A DNA stretch of 64,000 bases from Leptidea sinapis (GCF_905404315.1 NC_066275.1:8246001-8310000), one strand, 5' to 3'; positions 45,285-57,494 are shown, counted from the first letter of the stretch. Program-made: numbers and translations. Notes: generated by a model from the sequence alone, not told the origin.

Positions 45285-45510
45285 TTCACTCAAATTAGAA
45301 TTTAAATCATTAACACTTCCACTGTTAGTAACTTCTGCTGCTGGACTGTGTAGGTGCACTTTGTTGACTGCGAATCGAATGCAGTGAGAGACCAACGCGA
45401 CCCTAACAACTGTAATACTTTTATGTGACCTAAAAAAAGTTTGGGGTACTTCCAACAATAGAATCACTATTGTCCCTCTGTAAAGTTGTAAAACCAGACG
45501 TTGCATCCCT
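45285..45510 (-). promoter_or_regulatory. ftz: ftz leader and candidate core promoter
   Basis: On the minus strand CATAAAAG lies at 45425-45418 and TCACTG, an initiator-like match, at 45387-45382. The A of the initiator is about 40 bases after the TATA-like start, somewhat longer than usual. GAGAG-type motifs lie close by (GAGAG at 45386-45390, GGAAAGAGAGG at about 45551). Drosophila ftz uses GAGA factor (established). This supports treating the open frame upstream of 45284 as 5' UTR. Inference. Confidence 0.35.
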
Positions 45511-46425
45511 CTCGCACATATTTATTGCACTGCAGATATCATTGTATGAAGGAAAGAGAGGGATGCGTTTAGAATATGGGGGACTATTTCGCAAATATCC
45601 TACGAATGTTTACAATGCCAATATTTCCAATACTTTTTGTATGTTTGCGTGTATTATTATATGAAAAACATTGATTGGTTTATGTTAGTGTGCGTGTGAG
45701 AGGGTGGTGTGGATTGATTTTATTCTATTATTGGTTTAGCGCGAACCGCGTATATGTGTGTCACTGTGCTGCAGCGAGAATTGACAATATATAGGGTGTG
45801 TAAATTTTTCTTTGATCAAAATAACTAATAAAAATATTTAAGATACACGGATTATATTTTTATGTTACTTTTAAGGCCATGCGTACGGGGTTTACTTGAT
45901 GGTTGGTAACCTCCCCTGCTAGTTTATATTGTTTATTTAAGCTAAAATTTTTACCACAAATATTTTTAGTTCCCGGTAATCTTTGATTGATGACTAAAGT
46001 CATCAATAATTTTTTGAAATTATTGCAATATTATCGTTAGACTAATGTCCATTTTAAGTCGTAGGTTTTGAAGTTGATAAATAATAAAAGATTGATAAAA
46101 TACTATCTAGCACGTTTTTATAATTATGTATAAATTGTGCCTTGTGCCACCTAGGCGAGGTTAAAAGTACGAAATGAAACTATTTTAATATATATACGAA
46201 TTAGCGTTACACAGACGAGCGTGACCATGCAGTTACGTTAAATATCCTCAAAATAAATTACTCAGCATGCCTAGAGAAGTTATCACTTTAAAAATATTTT
46301 AAAAGTTTTAAGACAACTCTTTATATTGAGTGCAAAAGTAATGATGATTTGATGTCAGCGAACTTTATCAAAAGGTATTACTAACAGGATCAAGGAAATT
46401 TGAAACATGCATTCTGTTAACACTT
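45511..46425. other. ftz upstream flank
   Basis: Non-coding. Contains CpG-bearing sequence at about 45735-45785 (TTAGCGCGAACCGCGTATAT, GTGCTGCAGCGAGAATTGAC) close to ftz that matches no repeat in the window, so it may be regulatory. The 64-residue plus ORF (45470-45664) is antisense to the leader. Confidence 0.35.
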
Positions 46426-46427
46426 AA

Positions 46428-46512
46428 TTGTGGGCTGGCAACACTGTGAAGCTACAAGAGAATATGAGCGGCGGTGATCACTTCATCAGGTGACACGTAT
46501 GCCTTCCTTCAA
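46428..46512 (+). mobile_element. LINE B tail remnant
   Basis: TGGGCTGGCAACACTGTGAA, ACAAGAGAATATGAGCGGCG GTGATCACTT and CAGGTGACACGTATGCC; the CATAAA end is lost. Confidence 0.6.
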
Positions 46513-47987
46513 ACGATTGATTTTTAGAAGCACTTATTGACCGTTGCACGAGTTTGTCTACCAATAATATTCAAGGTTCCATTATAGATCATTTTTGTTT
46601 ATAATATCATTGTTGACTAATTTATTTGACTACTGATAATTAAGTTATTTGATAGCCCTTACAGACATCAAAAACATTCACAGTATTCTTGTTATAAAAT
46701 ATGTAACGTTAATTTTCTTGATACTTATTATAATGAACAATTTCAACTATTAATGCGGATCACTAACACTAAAAATAATAATCCCTCGTATATACACATT
46801 TATATATATCTTTTACGTCCATATGTCAAGGTCCCAAGAAACGTGAGGAGGAATCAAGATGAAACTGTCTTTATGAAATGTCATAAAAATATTCAAAAGT
46901 TACACACATTAATGCCATTTTTTTATACGCTTTATATTAGCTTCACCTGTATGTTTGTATGTTTGTAACCGACTTCTTTGGGCGCGATTTTGACCCACTT
47001 TAAACGGCTAGATTTCGTTCGAACTTTGTAGATTTATCGAAGACCGATGACATTACACTAATATGATAAAATTATTCAATTTTTCAATTTGCAAAATATG
47101 ATTTTTGTTATAGCTATAATTAACTATAGTCGATATAGCAGGAATTGATGTAAAAGTACTTAATAGTTTTAAAAATACGCTTTTAAAGAAAATTTAACTA
47201 AAAAATTAAAAATAAATAATAGTTAAAAAAAACTTTTTAAGATATTATTAAAATAATAATTCTTCTACACCCCACGCTTCTTTTTACACTAAAATATATT
47301 TTTTTACACTATTTTCAATTTAAATTTATTTTCTATTTTTTTAGTTGAATTTTATATAAAGCGTGCTTTTTACTTTTTTTTTAACTATTATTTTTAAATG
47401 TGTAGGTATTGTGTATTTGTCATGCTACTAACTGTTACCAGCGACTTCGACTGCGTTCACAGTACTATAATAAAATGTATCCTATGTATTAATGCATGTG
47501 TGTGATAGACGAGTCAGATTCGGCCGTAGGAATCCGTATATTAAAATAATAGACTACAGTTATAAATAATATTGGAAAACCTTACACTATAAATTAAATT
47601 CTACCATTATAAATTGAGTTCTAAATGATGTTATTTAGAGTTCAACTTAGGTTTAACATATATAACGTATATAAACCCCGTCGCGAGCCATACATAATAA
47701 TATAATTCTAGTCAATAGTACAATACAGTTAGTAAGAAAGTTTACTAGATTTTTGCCTACAATGCCTCTTTTCGATTGACCTCTAGATTTTGTAATTAAT
47801 TTAGTAATGATTTATTGACACGCATTACTGCCGAGTAAAAATAGCAATAGGGTCGTGTATGAGATAGAATGACAAGCCATTAAAAGACTAGACTCAGCAA
47901 CGCTGAAAATTACTCTTGTTATACATAGGACAATTTTATTACTATGTACAAAGTATTACAAGTAGAGTTTTGCATATTATAGTTGTT
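46513..47987. other. AT-rich intergenic DNA
   Basis: No gene or repeat recognised. The small ORF at 46753-46968 lies in AT-rich sequence. CAAGGTCC at about 46827 is one base off the FTZ-F1 consensus. Confidence 0.45.
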
Positions 47988-48303
47988 ATCTTTTTTTTTA
48001 TAAAAATAAGGGAAGAGACGAGCAGTACGTTCAGCTGATGGTAATTGATTCGCCCTACCCATTACAATGCAGTCCCGCTCAGGATTCTTGAAAAACCAAA
48101 AAATTCTGAGCGGCGCTACAAATGCGCTCGTCACCTTGAGACAACAGATGTTAAGTCTCATTTGCCCAGTAATTTCACTAGCTACGACGCCCTTCAGACC
48201 GAAACACATTAATTTTTACACACGGCAGCAGTAGCAAATAGGGGCCGTTGTGGTACCCATAATCTAGCCGGCTTCCTGTACAAAGGAGCCTTCCACTGGT
48301 AAA
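47988..48303 (-). mobile_element. Element A, full length
   Basis: T-run, ATAAGGGAAGAGACGAGCAG at the left and AGGAGCCTTCCACTGGTAAA at the right, with all internal blocks. Longest well-preserved copy. The 96-residue minus ORF (47919-48209) is an artefact of it. Confidence 0.85.
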
Positions 48304-48339
48304 TCAATACTAATAATACCACAGTGTCTGAAGACAAAG

Positions 48340-48745
48340 GTTTTTAACCAGTGCATGTTGCTAGTGATGATATATGGAAAGCAGACATGGTCGCTAACGA
48401 TCGGCCTTATGAGAAAGCTCATTTTCGCTCAGAGGGCAATGAAGAGGGCTATGCTTGGAGTTTCCCTGCGAGATCAGCGAATCAGAAATGAGGAGATCCG
48501 TAGGAGAAATAAAGTCACCGACATAGCCCAGATGATTACGAAACTGAAGTGGCAGTGGGCATTGGGGCAGATAAGTCCTCGAATGGCGACCACGTACTGG
48601 AAGCCCACAAGATGGACCGACGTTCTGGACAAAATCGGCGAAGTAGATTGGATGAGGGCAGCGCAGGACCGATCGTTATGGCGATCTTTGGGGGAGGCCT
48701 TTGTCCAGAAGTGGACGTCTTCCGGCTGAAATGGATGGATACTTA
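48340..48745 (+). mobile_element. RTE-like LINE C-terminal fragment, best copy
   Basis: The plus frame 48355-48729 reads LLVMIYGKQTWSLTIGLMRK, LIFAQRAMKRAMLGVSLRDQ, RIRNEEIRRRNKVTDIAQMI, KLKWQWALGQ, RWTDVLDKIGEVDWMRAAQD and WRSLGEAFVQKWTSSG. This is the complete ending of an RTE-clade protein, except that about 25 residues around the usual GHIARR block are missing. It ends in a short AT-rich tail. No reverse transcriptase domain remains. Confidence 0.85.
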
Positions 48746-48966
48746 TATTAAAAGGAAGTAAAGTTTGTGAGGTTGTACGGGCTAATCTTTGGATCTACTG
48801 AACTGATTTTGAAAATTCTGTTACCACTAGAAAGACTTATAATTTGTGAGTGTTATAGGCTATATATTAACTCAAAAATGAAAATAATTTTCTTGGTAGT
48901 CCGATTTGCAAAGTTGGAGAACTAACGGTCGAGCGAAAATTTTTTTAACGATGAGAAACACATAGT

Positions 48967-49143
48967 TTTGTATTTTTTTTTTATGATAATAAGGGACGAG
49001 ACGAGCAGGATGTTCAGCTGATGGTAATTGATACGCCATGCCCATTACAATGCAGTGCCGCTCAGGATTCTCAAAACACCCAAAAATTCTGAGCGGCACT
49101 ACAATTCCGCTCGTCACCTTGAGACATAAGATGTTATATATTC
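48967..49143 (-). mobile_element. Element A, 5'-truncated
   Basis: T-run with TGATAATAAGGGACGAGACG at the left, ends within GAGACATAAGATGTTA at the right. The head is absent. The 81-residue minus ORF is an artefact. Confidence 0.8.
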
Positions 49144-49689
49144 ATGTGGCAGCAATGGAACACTAATATCATTGATTTCGCTGGTAAATGTGGATAAAGT
49201 CGCGGATAACAGCTAGTATATTTATAAATTAACTACATGTGTTATTAATAGTTAGTACCTATAAATTAAATGCATCCTGTATAAACCGAGCACATAATTC
49301 ATGTCCAACAGTTCAATCGGGGGCCGTGACAATGGCACAGTATGCGCTGCGCGTGCGCTGCTCAAAGATCTGACTTAAACATCGGGCATGTAATTAATTA
49401 TACAGTTTATTGTAAAAATATTCAATACATCAGCGTGTGTATCACTTAATTAAGAAAATATTACTTTCCACCAACGGCACTGGGCTAAGGAAATATTAAA
49501 CGTATTTAGAAAACAATATTTGGTCATTGATAATTTTGTGATTTTTTTAAGATGAATTAATTGATAACAACTGTAGTTAATCTACCATCTATAGTTTGCT
49601 AAAATAAAGTTTATTGTTTTACCTCCTGAGAAAGATATAAATTTTAACAAAGGAAAAAATAAAAATTGTTGATTTTATTTAATTCCAAG

Positions 49690-49829
49690 CTTTTTCATTT
49701 TTATCCACCTTTCAAACCTTCTCTAGACTTCCACGAATAATTCAAGACCAAAATTAGCCCAATCGGTGCAGCAGATCTCGAGTTTTAGCGAGACTAACGA
49801 ACAGCAATTCATTTATATATATATATATA
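49690..49829 (-). mobile_element. Helitron 5' half, abutting another Helitron
   Basis: Read inverted: AATGAATTGCTGTTCGTTAG TCTCGCTAAAACTCGAGA, CGATTGGGCTAATTTTGGTC and GTGGAAGTCTAGAGAAGG, as in the first 120 bases of the Helitron at 32537. The 3' part was not found. Confidence 0.65.
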
Positions 49830-50196
49830 CTAGTTGACCCGACAGACGTTGTTCTGTATATAATAAATAAAATAATGTTTTTTATTAATTTGTCAATAAT
49901 ATATCATAACATCAAGAATTATTTCATAAAATATGCTCCCTGTTGTTGTAATGAAATTGTTTCACAGCAGAACTGTCAAACCGTTCGTCAATATATTCTC
50001 TCATAGAAAATATATGCATACAAAACAAATATTGAAAATAAAAATAATTATAGGTCCCAAATCGAAATAAAAACTATCCAATCTCTCAAGTTGGACCAAA
50101 CTGCACTCCATGAAGTAATCCCCATTTTAATCCGTTCATTAGTTTAGGAGTCCATCGCGGACAAACAACGTGTCACATAAATTATATATATTAAGA
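49830..50196 (-). mobile_element. Non-autonomous Helitron, 367 bp
   Basis: Minus strand: TCTTAATATATATAATTTAT at 50196 to GTCTGTCGGGTCAACTAG at 49830, with the expected flanking bases. Same family as 53625-54035 (CACGTTGTTTGTCCGCGATG near the 5' end). Confidence 0.75.
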
Positions 50197-51040
50197 TTAG
50201 AAAACGCATTCTCATACCACGTCAGCAGTATCAAAGACCCAATGGAACACGACATATGGTTTGCTTGCAACACCGCCCAGTGTCTGTACAATACGCATCT
50301 GTCACTTACACACACCCACTAAGCGAGGCATTGTGTGACATTCAATAATTTAGATTGGTAGAAGTTACCTAGTAATATACTTTGATAATACGAATGATAC
50401 AGCTCAACTTAAATAATATTATGTTTATTTTTCTTAGGAATAGCAAATATATGAAACAGAGTAACTATTAGAAAAAACTTAGAAATAAATAAGTAAAGTT
50501 ATAACTTCATAATCAAAATTATATCATTTATGTGTGGTATGTGTTATAAAAAAAAACTTAAAATTGTTTTTATCAATATAAAACACGCGTTGTGTAAATT
50601 GAAATATTGAAATAAATATTTTGAATATATATTAATATTAACAAGCATGAAAAGAGGGTTAACGAATAACTTCATGTTGTAGAATTAAGTAGTGTGTCTT
50701 TGCGCGCGCATCGGTTTTAGTACAAATAATTGGTATCTATAACTTCGAAGAACTAAATACTTACAAGTTTATTTATAGTTTATGGTGCGATCATTTGTAT
50801 ATGATGATATTCGTATTACGTATAATAATATTATGATACCTACAAAGCTCGGATCACGGCTCACTTCATCTAACTTGAACTGAGCCGATTGATTTTTTAA
50901 TGCGTATTCATATTCTAAATGCCAATGTTTGCGAATGCTCTTTCATTCAAGTCTTGTCAACAAAACTGCTTATAGCCTTGAGAAATATGCACGGAGCTGA
51001 CAATATTGGCATTGTTTCAATTCAGAAGCAGAAGCATTTT
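50197..51040. other. Intergenic DNA
   Basis: AT-rich with a spot at about 50695-50720 (GTGTGTCTTTGCGCGCGCAT CGG) and a short hairpin CGGCTCA...TGAGCCG at about 50856-50886. No gene. Confidence 0.35.
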
Positions 51041-51044
51041 TAAT

Positions 51045-51535
51045 TTAATATAATTCAAATTCAAATATTTTTATTAAAAATAGGATGTGACATAACTTAT
51101 TAAAAGTCAAAAACTACCACCCATTCAAAAAGTGCCTTTTTTTTCATCGAATAAATATGTTTACAAAGTAATATTGTACAATTAAACTTATTATTAAATA
51201 GCCTGAGGGCGGTCACTCCATTCCCAATCTGTGGTATCATTAAGAAAGTCATTTATGTTACAGTAACCTTTACCACACAAACTTTAATACAATATTCTTT
51301 AAGAACCAACAAAACTATATCATGGAAAACACTGTCTATTATATTATTATATTCAAAACAAATAAAACTGAATTTTATTCCCATCTTCTGTATATACATA
51401 CAATTAGTTTAAGAAATGGTTACAATTGCGCACGAGTTTTGGCGATTTCTTGCAATAGCGGCCTTAAAATAGGCTTCCTCTTCTTACTGTTAAGTCACTC
51501 ATCTAGTTAGTTTCACCTCAAAATACAGTGCATTA
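51045..51535 (-). mobile_element. LINE 3' UTR fragment, inverted
   Basis: Left end AATTCAAATTCAAATATTTT TATTAAAAATAGGATG and GACATAACTTATTAAAAGTC AAAAACTACCACCC match, inverted, the 3' end of Jockey-like LINEs of Lepidoptera (recalled). The right limit is uncertain. The 62-residue plus ORF has no support. Confidence 0.45.
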
Positions 51536-51539
51536 AAAC

Positions 51540-52474
51540 AGAACATCAATTTTATAATGCAATTAGTAAGTATACCTCTAACGCTATCATTAAGCTATAT
51601 AAATCATTATTTACTGTTTCAACCACGAATCTCAAATAATTTAATTCATAAAACGCAAATAATGATACAAATGTGTTTAATGGTTTGGTAAATATTACCG
51701 ATCATAACATATTAAGCAAACAAATAGTTTAAATTAATGCATTTTTAAAATCGTACGAATCGAAATTGCTTCCTAGCGAATAGCTTTGTGCCCCTAAAAC
51801 TTTTATTTCAATTTCACACCGGATTCCTGAATCAATTCTGTTTAAAATTTAGTGTATCGTGTAAGGTAACATAACAAGAGTTGATATTCAAAACAATCTT
51901 AAGCTCTAGTGTTCTTGTAATAAGATATAAATTTGTGTCAATATAAAAACATTCATTCAGTAGCTAAAAGGATTTCAAAAGCAAATTTGTTAGCTCTTAT
52001 ATTGAAGAAAATAAAATAGGTTTTGGCAAAGTTAACCTCGTCAAACAGTGGTCCTGACAATATGCAACCATTAATCTTATGAAATCAATCGATGGCTTAT
52101 TCAGAATATTGTGTTCGGTTTTGCCATGATCCTTTAGCGATATTTACTTTGATTTTTTTTTTCACTATAGTAGTCGTTTGAAAAACTTGACATCTGTTGC
52201 GGCAAATTTTTTGGCTTCACAAAGCACATTGAATTCTTAGTAATTGTAGGTAGACGTTTTATTTTTTAAAGATAATATTTTACAACACCTTAAACCGAAA
52301 GTTGCAAACAGAAGGTAGTAACTTCTCTAAGTAAACAATTTTATCAGTTTTATTGAAGGTCTATAAAATAATGGCCGCTATCCGTTTTAAGGCTTGTGTG
52401 AACTTGCCGATCGCATGCTGTCGGTCTTATTCTACCTGAATTTGCGAACTATTTCTAAGTATTTTATATAATAA
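51540..52474. other. AT-rich intergenic DNA
   Basis: Nothing recognised. Confidence 0.5.
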
Positions 52475-52863
52475 CAAGCTGATGCCTGCGAATTCGTCCA
52501 CGTTGATTAAGGGTTTTTAAAAATAATAAGCAACTTCAGAATTGAAGATTATCTCATGTCCTATTCCAGTTCCGGTTCCGGTTTTCACTCCCGTTCCCAA
52601 CATATTGAATAAATTTTATTTCAAGGAAAATTGCTGTGGCAAATCAAAATTGGTATAGTTATACAAGCTCATCGACGTGAATTTCAATTTTTCACAAATC
52701 CCGTGGGAACCATGGATTTTTACGAGATAAAATGTAGCCTATGTCTTTTCTCAAGCTCTAGAGTCTAGTCTACCGCTGTACCTAATTTAATCAAAATCGG
52801 TTCAGTAGATTTGGCGTCAACGCGTAACAAACAAACTCACATTCACATTTATAATATTAATGA
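52475..52863 (-). mobile_element. Non-autonomous Helitron, diverged
   Basis: Inverted 3' block CAAGCTGATGCCTGCGAATT CGTCCACG at the left (CTAG decayed to CTTG in the element's reading). At the right ACTCACATTCACATTTATAA TATTAATGA, the inverse of the TC...AATATTATAAATGTGAATGT start. Relative of 28627-28990. Confidence 0.7.
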
Positions 52864-52867
52864 TAGA

Positions 52868-53620
52868 CATATATTGCATTTAATCACTCATCTAACAAGA
52901 TCTGTTGGAGTTTTAATTATTCAGTTTTGTGACGTTATAGTAAAATTCACGTCTTGTAAAAAGGAAAGCTTGTTTGAGTACGTGTTGTTTTGGCAATGCG
53001 TTTTTTGCGAACTTCTTAAAACATTATTGGCTCATTGTGTTAAATTCTATTGAAATTTGATAAAGACAATGTCGGCTTCCTCACAAGTCGCAGGGAACGT
53101 CAATATTTACTTTTGTCTTTTTATGTCATTGTTTGTAACATTTTTAACAACAATGAAAATACTGATAGCTTTTATACAAAGGATGCCTTCATGTTGGCCG
53201 ATGTTGAAAATGAGATTTAATTTACTATTTAACCTTTTTAAAGTTACTACTAAGAATTCTGCCTCAGTCTGTCAGTCAGCGACCTGTACCTCATAAGTTT
53301 GAATAACTTAGATAAGTTTATATCACTGCCTATCGTAGAAAACTATTTATATAAATTTTAATACACTTTATAATATTTCGTCTATATTTAAATAGTTGAA
53401 TACATTTTGGACCCGCTGTCAAATAACGATTTATCTTACACCAAATTAAACGCTATAGAAATTATATGGTATTTCTAATTAAGATACTTTTAATAGAATA
53501 TATTTAACGGGATATTAACCACGATCATATAAAATTTATCCGTGAATGATAACTATGACGTCACAAGTTGAACACTAGTGGATTTCCCGTGAAATACTGT
53601 TCAAACTAATATATCATATT
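52868..53620. other. Intergenic DNA with two small ORFs
   Basis: ORFs at 52811-53053 and 53057-53296 (80 and 79 residues, plus) start in or just after Helitron sequence and show no known domain. They are not supported as genes. Confidence 0.4.
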
Positions 53621-53624
53621 ATAA

Positions 53625-54035
53625 TCTTAATAATAAATTACGTGACACGTTGTTAGTCCGCGATGGACTCCTAAACTACATAACGGATTTTAATGGGGTT
53701 TACTTCATCGAGTGCAGTTTAGTCCAACTTGAGAGATAGGATAGTTTTTATTTCGATTTGAGACCCATAATTATTTTTTATTCCAATATTTGTTTTATAT
53801 AGACATATTTTCTATGAGGCAATTTATTGACGCACGGTTTGACAGTTCTGCTGTGAAACAATTTTATTTTTAGTTAACAACAGGGAGCAATGACTTTCTA
53901 TACATAATATAGAACGTCATTGACAGGGAGCATATTTTACAAAATAATTCTTGGTGTTATGAAATGTTATTGACAAATTCATAAAAAACAGTATTTTGTT
54001 ATTATGCACAGAACAACGTCTGTCGGGTCAGCTAG
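53625..54035 (+). mobile_element. Non-autonomous Helitron, 411 bp
   Basis: TCTTAATAATAAATTACGTG at 53625 after A; ends CGTCTGTCGGGTCAGCTAG at 54035 before T. Contains a small duplication (GACAGGGAGCATATTTTAC after ACAGGGAGCAATGAC). Confidence 0.8.
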
Positions 54036-54055
54036 TGTATATGTATATATATTTT

Positions 54056-54455
54056 TGGGAGCTCTTAATCAGATTGAGCCGACTGGTATTGCAAGATACG
54101 ATGGCAAGAGACCGGACATTATGAGTTCACATGACATGATTCAATGGAAGATGGACCGGGAATTGGAATGGGATGCAACCTGTTCAGACACACTGGCCGG
54201 CAACAGAGCTGTTGCGGCTAGTGAAGTGGCTGAAAAAGCTAAAGCATGCAAACACAGGAGTCTAGGCCCCGAATATGATTTTATCCCATTCGGTTTCGAG
54301 ACACATGGTCCGTGGGGTCCTAGCCCTATAAGGAAATAGCCAAAAGGATATTCGACCTAAATATAACTAACTCGAACGAAGAATTAGTCTAGCTATTCAA
54401 AGGGAGAACGCTGCCAGTATCTTCGGAACCTTGCCTTAAGGGACGCCTTTTAATA
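54056..54455 (+). mobile_element. Retroelement C-terminal fragment (DGKRPD...WDATC...GPWG type)
   Basis: The plus frame reads ARYDGKRPDIMSSHD, LEWDATCSDTLAGNRA, AEKAKACKHRSLGPEYDF and IPFGFETHGPWGPSP. After a stop (about 54337) and frame change it reads GENAASIFGTLP. This order resembles the C-terminus that follows the reverse transcriptase domain in many invertebrate retroelement-derived predicted proteins (recalled). The PD...WDAT spacing suggests a restriction-endonuclease-like domain, which is inference. Upstream RT sequence is missing, so it is a dead fragment. The Helitron at 53625-54035 lies just 5'; the nominal ATG at 54004 belongs to that Helitron. Confidence 0.5.
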
Positions 54456-54459
54456 ATAT

Positions 54460-55155
54460 ATTTTTGGCATTATATTATATTTTTTAAGGTTTTTAGTATT
54501 AGAATCATTGTTCTAGCATTTATTTTTTTATTTCTGTATAAATCAATTTATTTTTATAATCAGATTTGAAACAATATTTTATATGAATATTTGAATGAAT
54601 AGCCTACGTGTCAAGATAAAGTTTGCACAACATCATAAAGATCGATTTCGGCACAAACAGTGACGGTCAACCGTTCACATAATCTCACGCTGCCGCATTA
54701 TAACTCGACGCTGTACGGGTAAGCGCACACTAAAAATAAGATCACAAAATAATTAGTTAAATAAAAATCAAGCATATTTTAATCATAGTTTTAGGGTAGC
54801 AAGTGCACTGACACTAAATATACAAAACTCAATGTAAAAACGTATGGAGATTTTATAATGAAATATATTAACTGTAGTATATCCAACGTGGACACGCTGT
54901 CAGTATTGTTCGTACACTCCCAATAAGTACCTACTAGCTTTTACCACATGTTATAAACATTATTAATATATTGTATGTATATAAATTCAATTATTTTGTA
55001 TAATCTGAATATTATTATAATACTTTGTGCATAATGTTCATATTATTCTATATTTAATATGAGGCGAAATCATTTAAAAGTGTTATTTTTAAGTACCTGC
55101 TGTACTTTTTCGATATGGATAAGGTGAAGATGATGAGATGTTGACGATATGAAAA
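54460..55155. other. AT-rich intergenic DNA
   Basis: No gene or repeat recognised. Confidence 0.45.
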
Positions 55156-55159
55156 CACA

Positions 55160-55236
55160 TTGGTACGTGTCAAGCGAGAATCGAATAGGGGTCTCCTGTG
55201 AGAGACAACGGTTCCACCTATTGCGCCACCGCCGCT
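55160..55236 (-). repeat. tRNA-like remnant
   Basis: Minus reading AAGCGGCGGTGGCGCAATAG GTGGAACC has an A-box-like start, and CCCCTATTCGATTCTCGC a B-box-like end (TTCGATTC). A central GTCTCTCACAGGAGAC can form a weak anticodon stem. The acceptor stem does not close, so it is a tRNA pseudogene or SINE head rather than a tRNA. Confidence 0.35.
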
Positions 55237-56275
55237 TACTAATTTTGAAAATAAGCCAGTTTGCGGGTCAACTGATATAAATTTAAGTAAATACAGAAGA
55301 TAAAGACAGAATTATCAAGTCTTTGTGTACGGCATCCTTTACCTGCCCCTCAGTATACAATCATTAATCAGAACTTCGATTCTAGACCTCTTACAATAGG
55401 GAGTGCTGTACGTTCTGCGAAATTCATTAGAATAACACTCATTACTTTTCCATCATTATATTACTCACGTAATATTATGGTGATGAATATGTTGAACAAA
55501 TATATATAATACATATTTTTTTTTTGAGTTTCTTTACCCTCACTCTGGTGTTACAAGGGGACATGAGATAAGGTTATCAACCATCAGGAGACTGCATGTG
55601 GAAAAAGTTATTCTATTTCTCACCATTAGTAGTGTGTACCAACAGTAGTGTACTACTGTTATTATTATTTACTAGCAAATTTGAGAAATTTTAATTTGTC
55701 AATAAAATACGCTAACCATAATCATTTGTTTCTTTTTTACAGTAAAAAATGTACAAAAATATATTTAAGTTACATACGTCACATATTTTTATAAGTGGGT
55801 CGCGCAAACAATATTTATAAAGTTACTTACTGCACAATATTGTCCAATTATAATAACACAGAGGACTAAATGGTCTGAATACCAAAATATGAGCAGCAGA
55901 CAATTCAAGAGTACTAAATCAAATTCACTGAAGTTAGAAGACAGGGTGCGTGATTCTAAACAAAACAGAAGACTCGTTCGCTCCAAGAAAAACATTGGCC
56001 GACTGATTTACGAGACAATATTATTCGAGAAATGTTGCCAAGAATAAAATTAATGTTAAAATTAACACACAGGTACTTATGAGATGGAGGTTAGGCGCTC
56101 GTGTTACGCGATGTGTTTTTGTTAATATAGTTCGAATTTTATTTAGTACTTCATATCTGTTAGAAATTATAATTTACTTTTCTTGATAACTTGATAGTGA
56201 TTGTGATTGTTGATATGGATAATATTGAGTTTGATAAACTAAGGCTGGGTTATATCATATTTTTAGCTGTTATAT
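55237..56275. other. Intergenic DNA
   Basis: No gene recognised. The 68-residue minus ORF (55789-55995) has no domain. Confidence 0.4.
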
Positions 56276-56279
56276 AACA

Positions 56280-56700
56280 CAAGAAATAAGGGTTTGCTTG
56301 TAACTGATTCTAGTAGGCTTCATAAGATACATAATAGCTTTAAGAGTAAATGTATCTTTTATAATAAAGTCCCAGCCACTGTTCAGGCATTATCTATAAA
56401 AAAATTAAGTTTTTATTAAAAAATTGCTCTGTCGTAAATCCTATTACTCCACAGCTGTATATCTAAGTGATCGGACAGCCTGCGACTAGATTATGATTAT
56501 TTTACAAAACAACATTGTTTATTTCTATTAAAAAGAATGCTGGGAGAGTTTCTTGCGCCTCTTCTTCTCTCTCAGAGCGCCATTTGTTTCCGAAGCGGTA
56601 GTAGTATCAAGTATATTAGAAATGACATCAAAAAGAATTCTAAAGGAATCAATTTTGAGAAAATAAATGTCTTTTATGCCTTTTAGTAAAGGTTTAGGTC
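56280..56700 (+). mobile_element. LINE C-terminus and 3' UTR (FYNKVPATVQAL family), best copy
   Basis: Plus frame from about 56360: FYNKVPATVQALSIK, then a frame slip, SYYSTAVYLSDRTACD, then the UTR with GAATGCTGGGAGAGTTTCTT, CTCAGAGCGCCATTTGTTTC and AAAAAGAATTCTAAAGGAAT, ending TTTATGCCTTTTAG. The C-terminal wording (NKVP..VQ.L....FK..IK) recalls the ends of non-LTR retrotransposon proteins; clade not determined. Confidence 0.6.
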
Positions 56701-57395
56701 AGTTACAGTAATGCTGACTTTAACATAGATTGCAGAATGTGTCACACCATCGTATTGGCATAAGGTTTAACCTAGGTTAAAAGTGAAATATCAACTCAAT
56801 ATCGCATTTTGAATGATTGTCAAAAATTGTCAAATGGTGCAACACATTCTTTGCTTAACCAGTACTTTAACATTTTTGTTATTGCTAAGGTCAGTTGATG
56901 CAACTCAGCCTAAGTGCCAACATGATCTGTGCGCATTACATAAGTACCTATTTTCAATTGATTTTTGAAATAATAGTGAATCGAGTAACAGCCCTATTAT
57001 GAGAATTTAATGAAGTATGTGCAGATAATAATATTTTACATACAAATATATTATATTTGATCGAAATTACTCTTTAAAAAATACTACGTTCAATTATTTT
57101 TTGTTATTGTTAAATTACTATATAATATTATGTTTTTTTCTGATGTGCTCACTTTTCTTATTGTGTTTGATGAATGCTACTTACAGATTTAATGGATCTC
57201 AGGATCACTTAAAGGATATTTTTATCTTCTCATCTATTTGTGCACATCATTGTATAAATTAATATTTTTTTTAAATAGAAAACGTGTTTATAAGATCATT
57301 TCTACCAATATTATAACAAACTGAGAACATCAATAAAAATTTGTCAGCTATAGCTAAACAGTGGGTAACAGTAAGCCTCTATTTTCAGCAACGCA
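56701..57395. other. AT-rich intergenic DNA
   Basis: No feature recognised. Confidence 0.45.
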
Positions 57396-57400
57396 CGCAC

Positions 57401-57494
57401 ACTAAAACAAAGTGACATCCATATCGCGAGTGTTAGACGTAGCTTGTCACGCACACTTATATGATAAAGCTGGCCTGTTTTCATGCGTTGTCTA
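57401..57494. repeat. Two-copy repeat, copy 2
   Basis: ACAAAGTGACATCCATATCG CGAGTGTTAGACGTAGCTTG TCACGCACACT then GGCCTGTTTTCAT. Same block order as 17060-17152. Confidence 0.6.
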
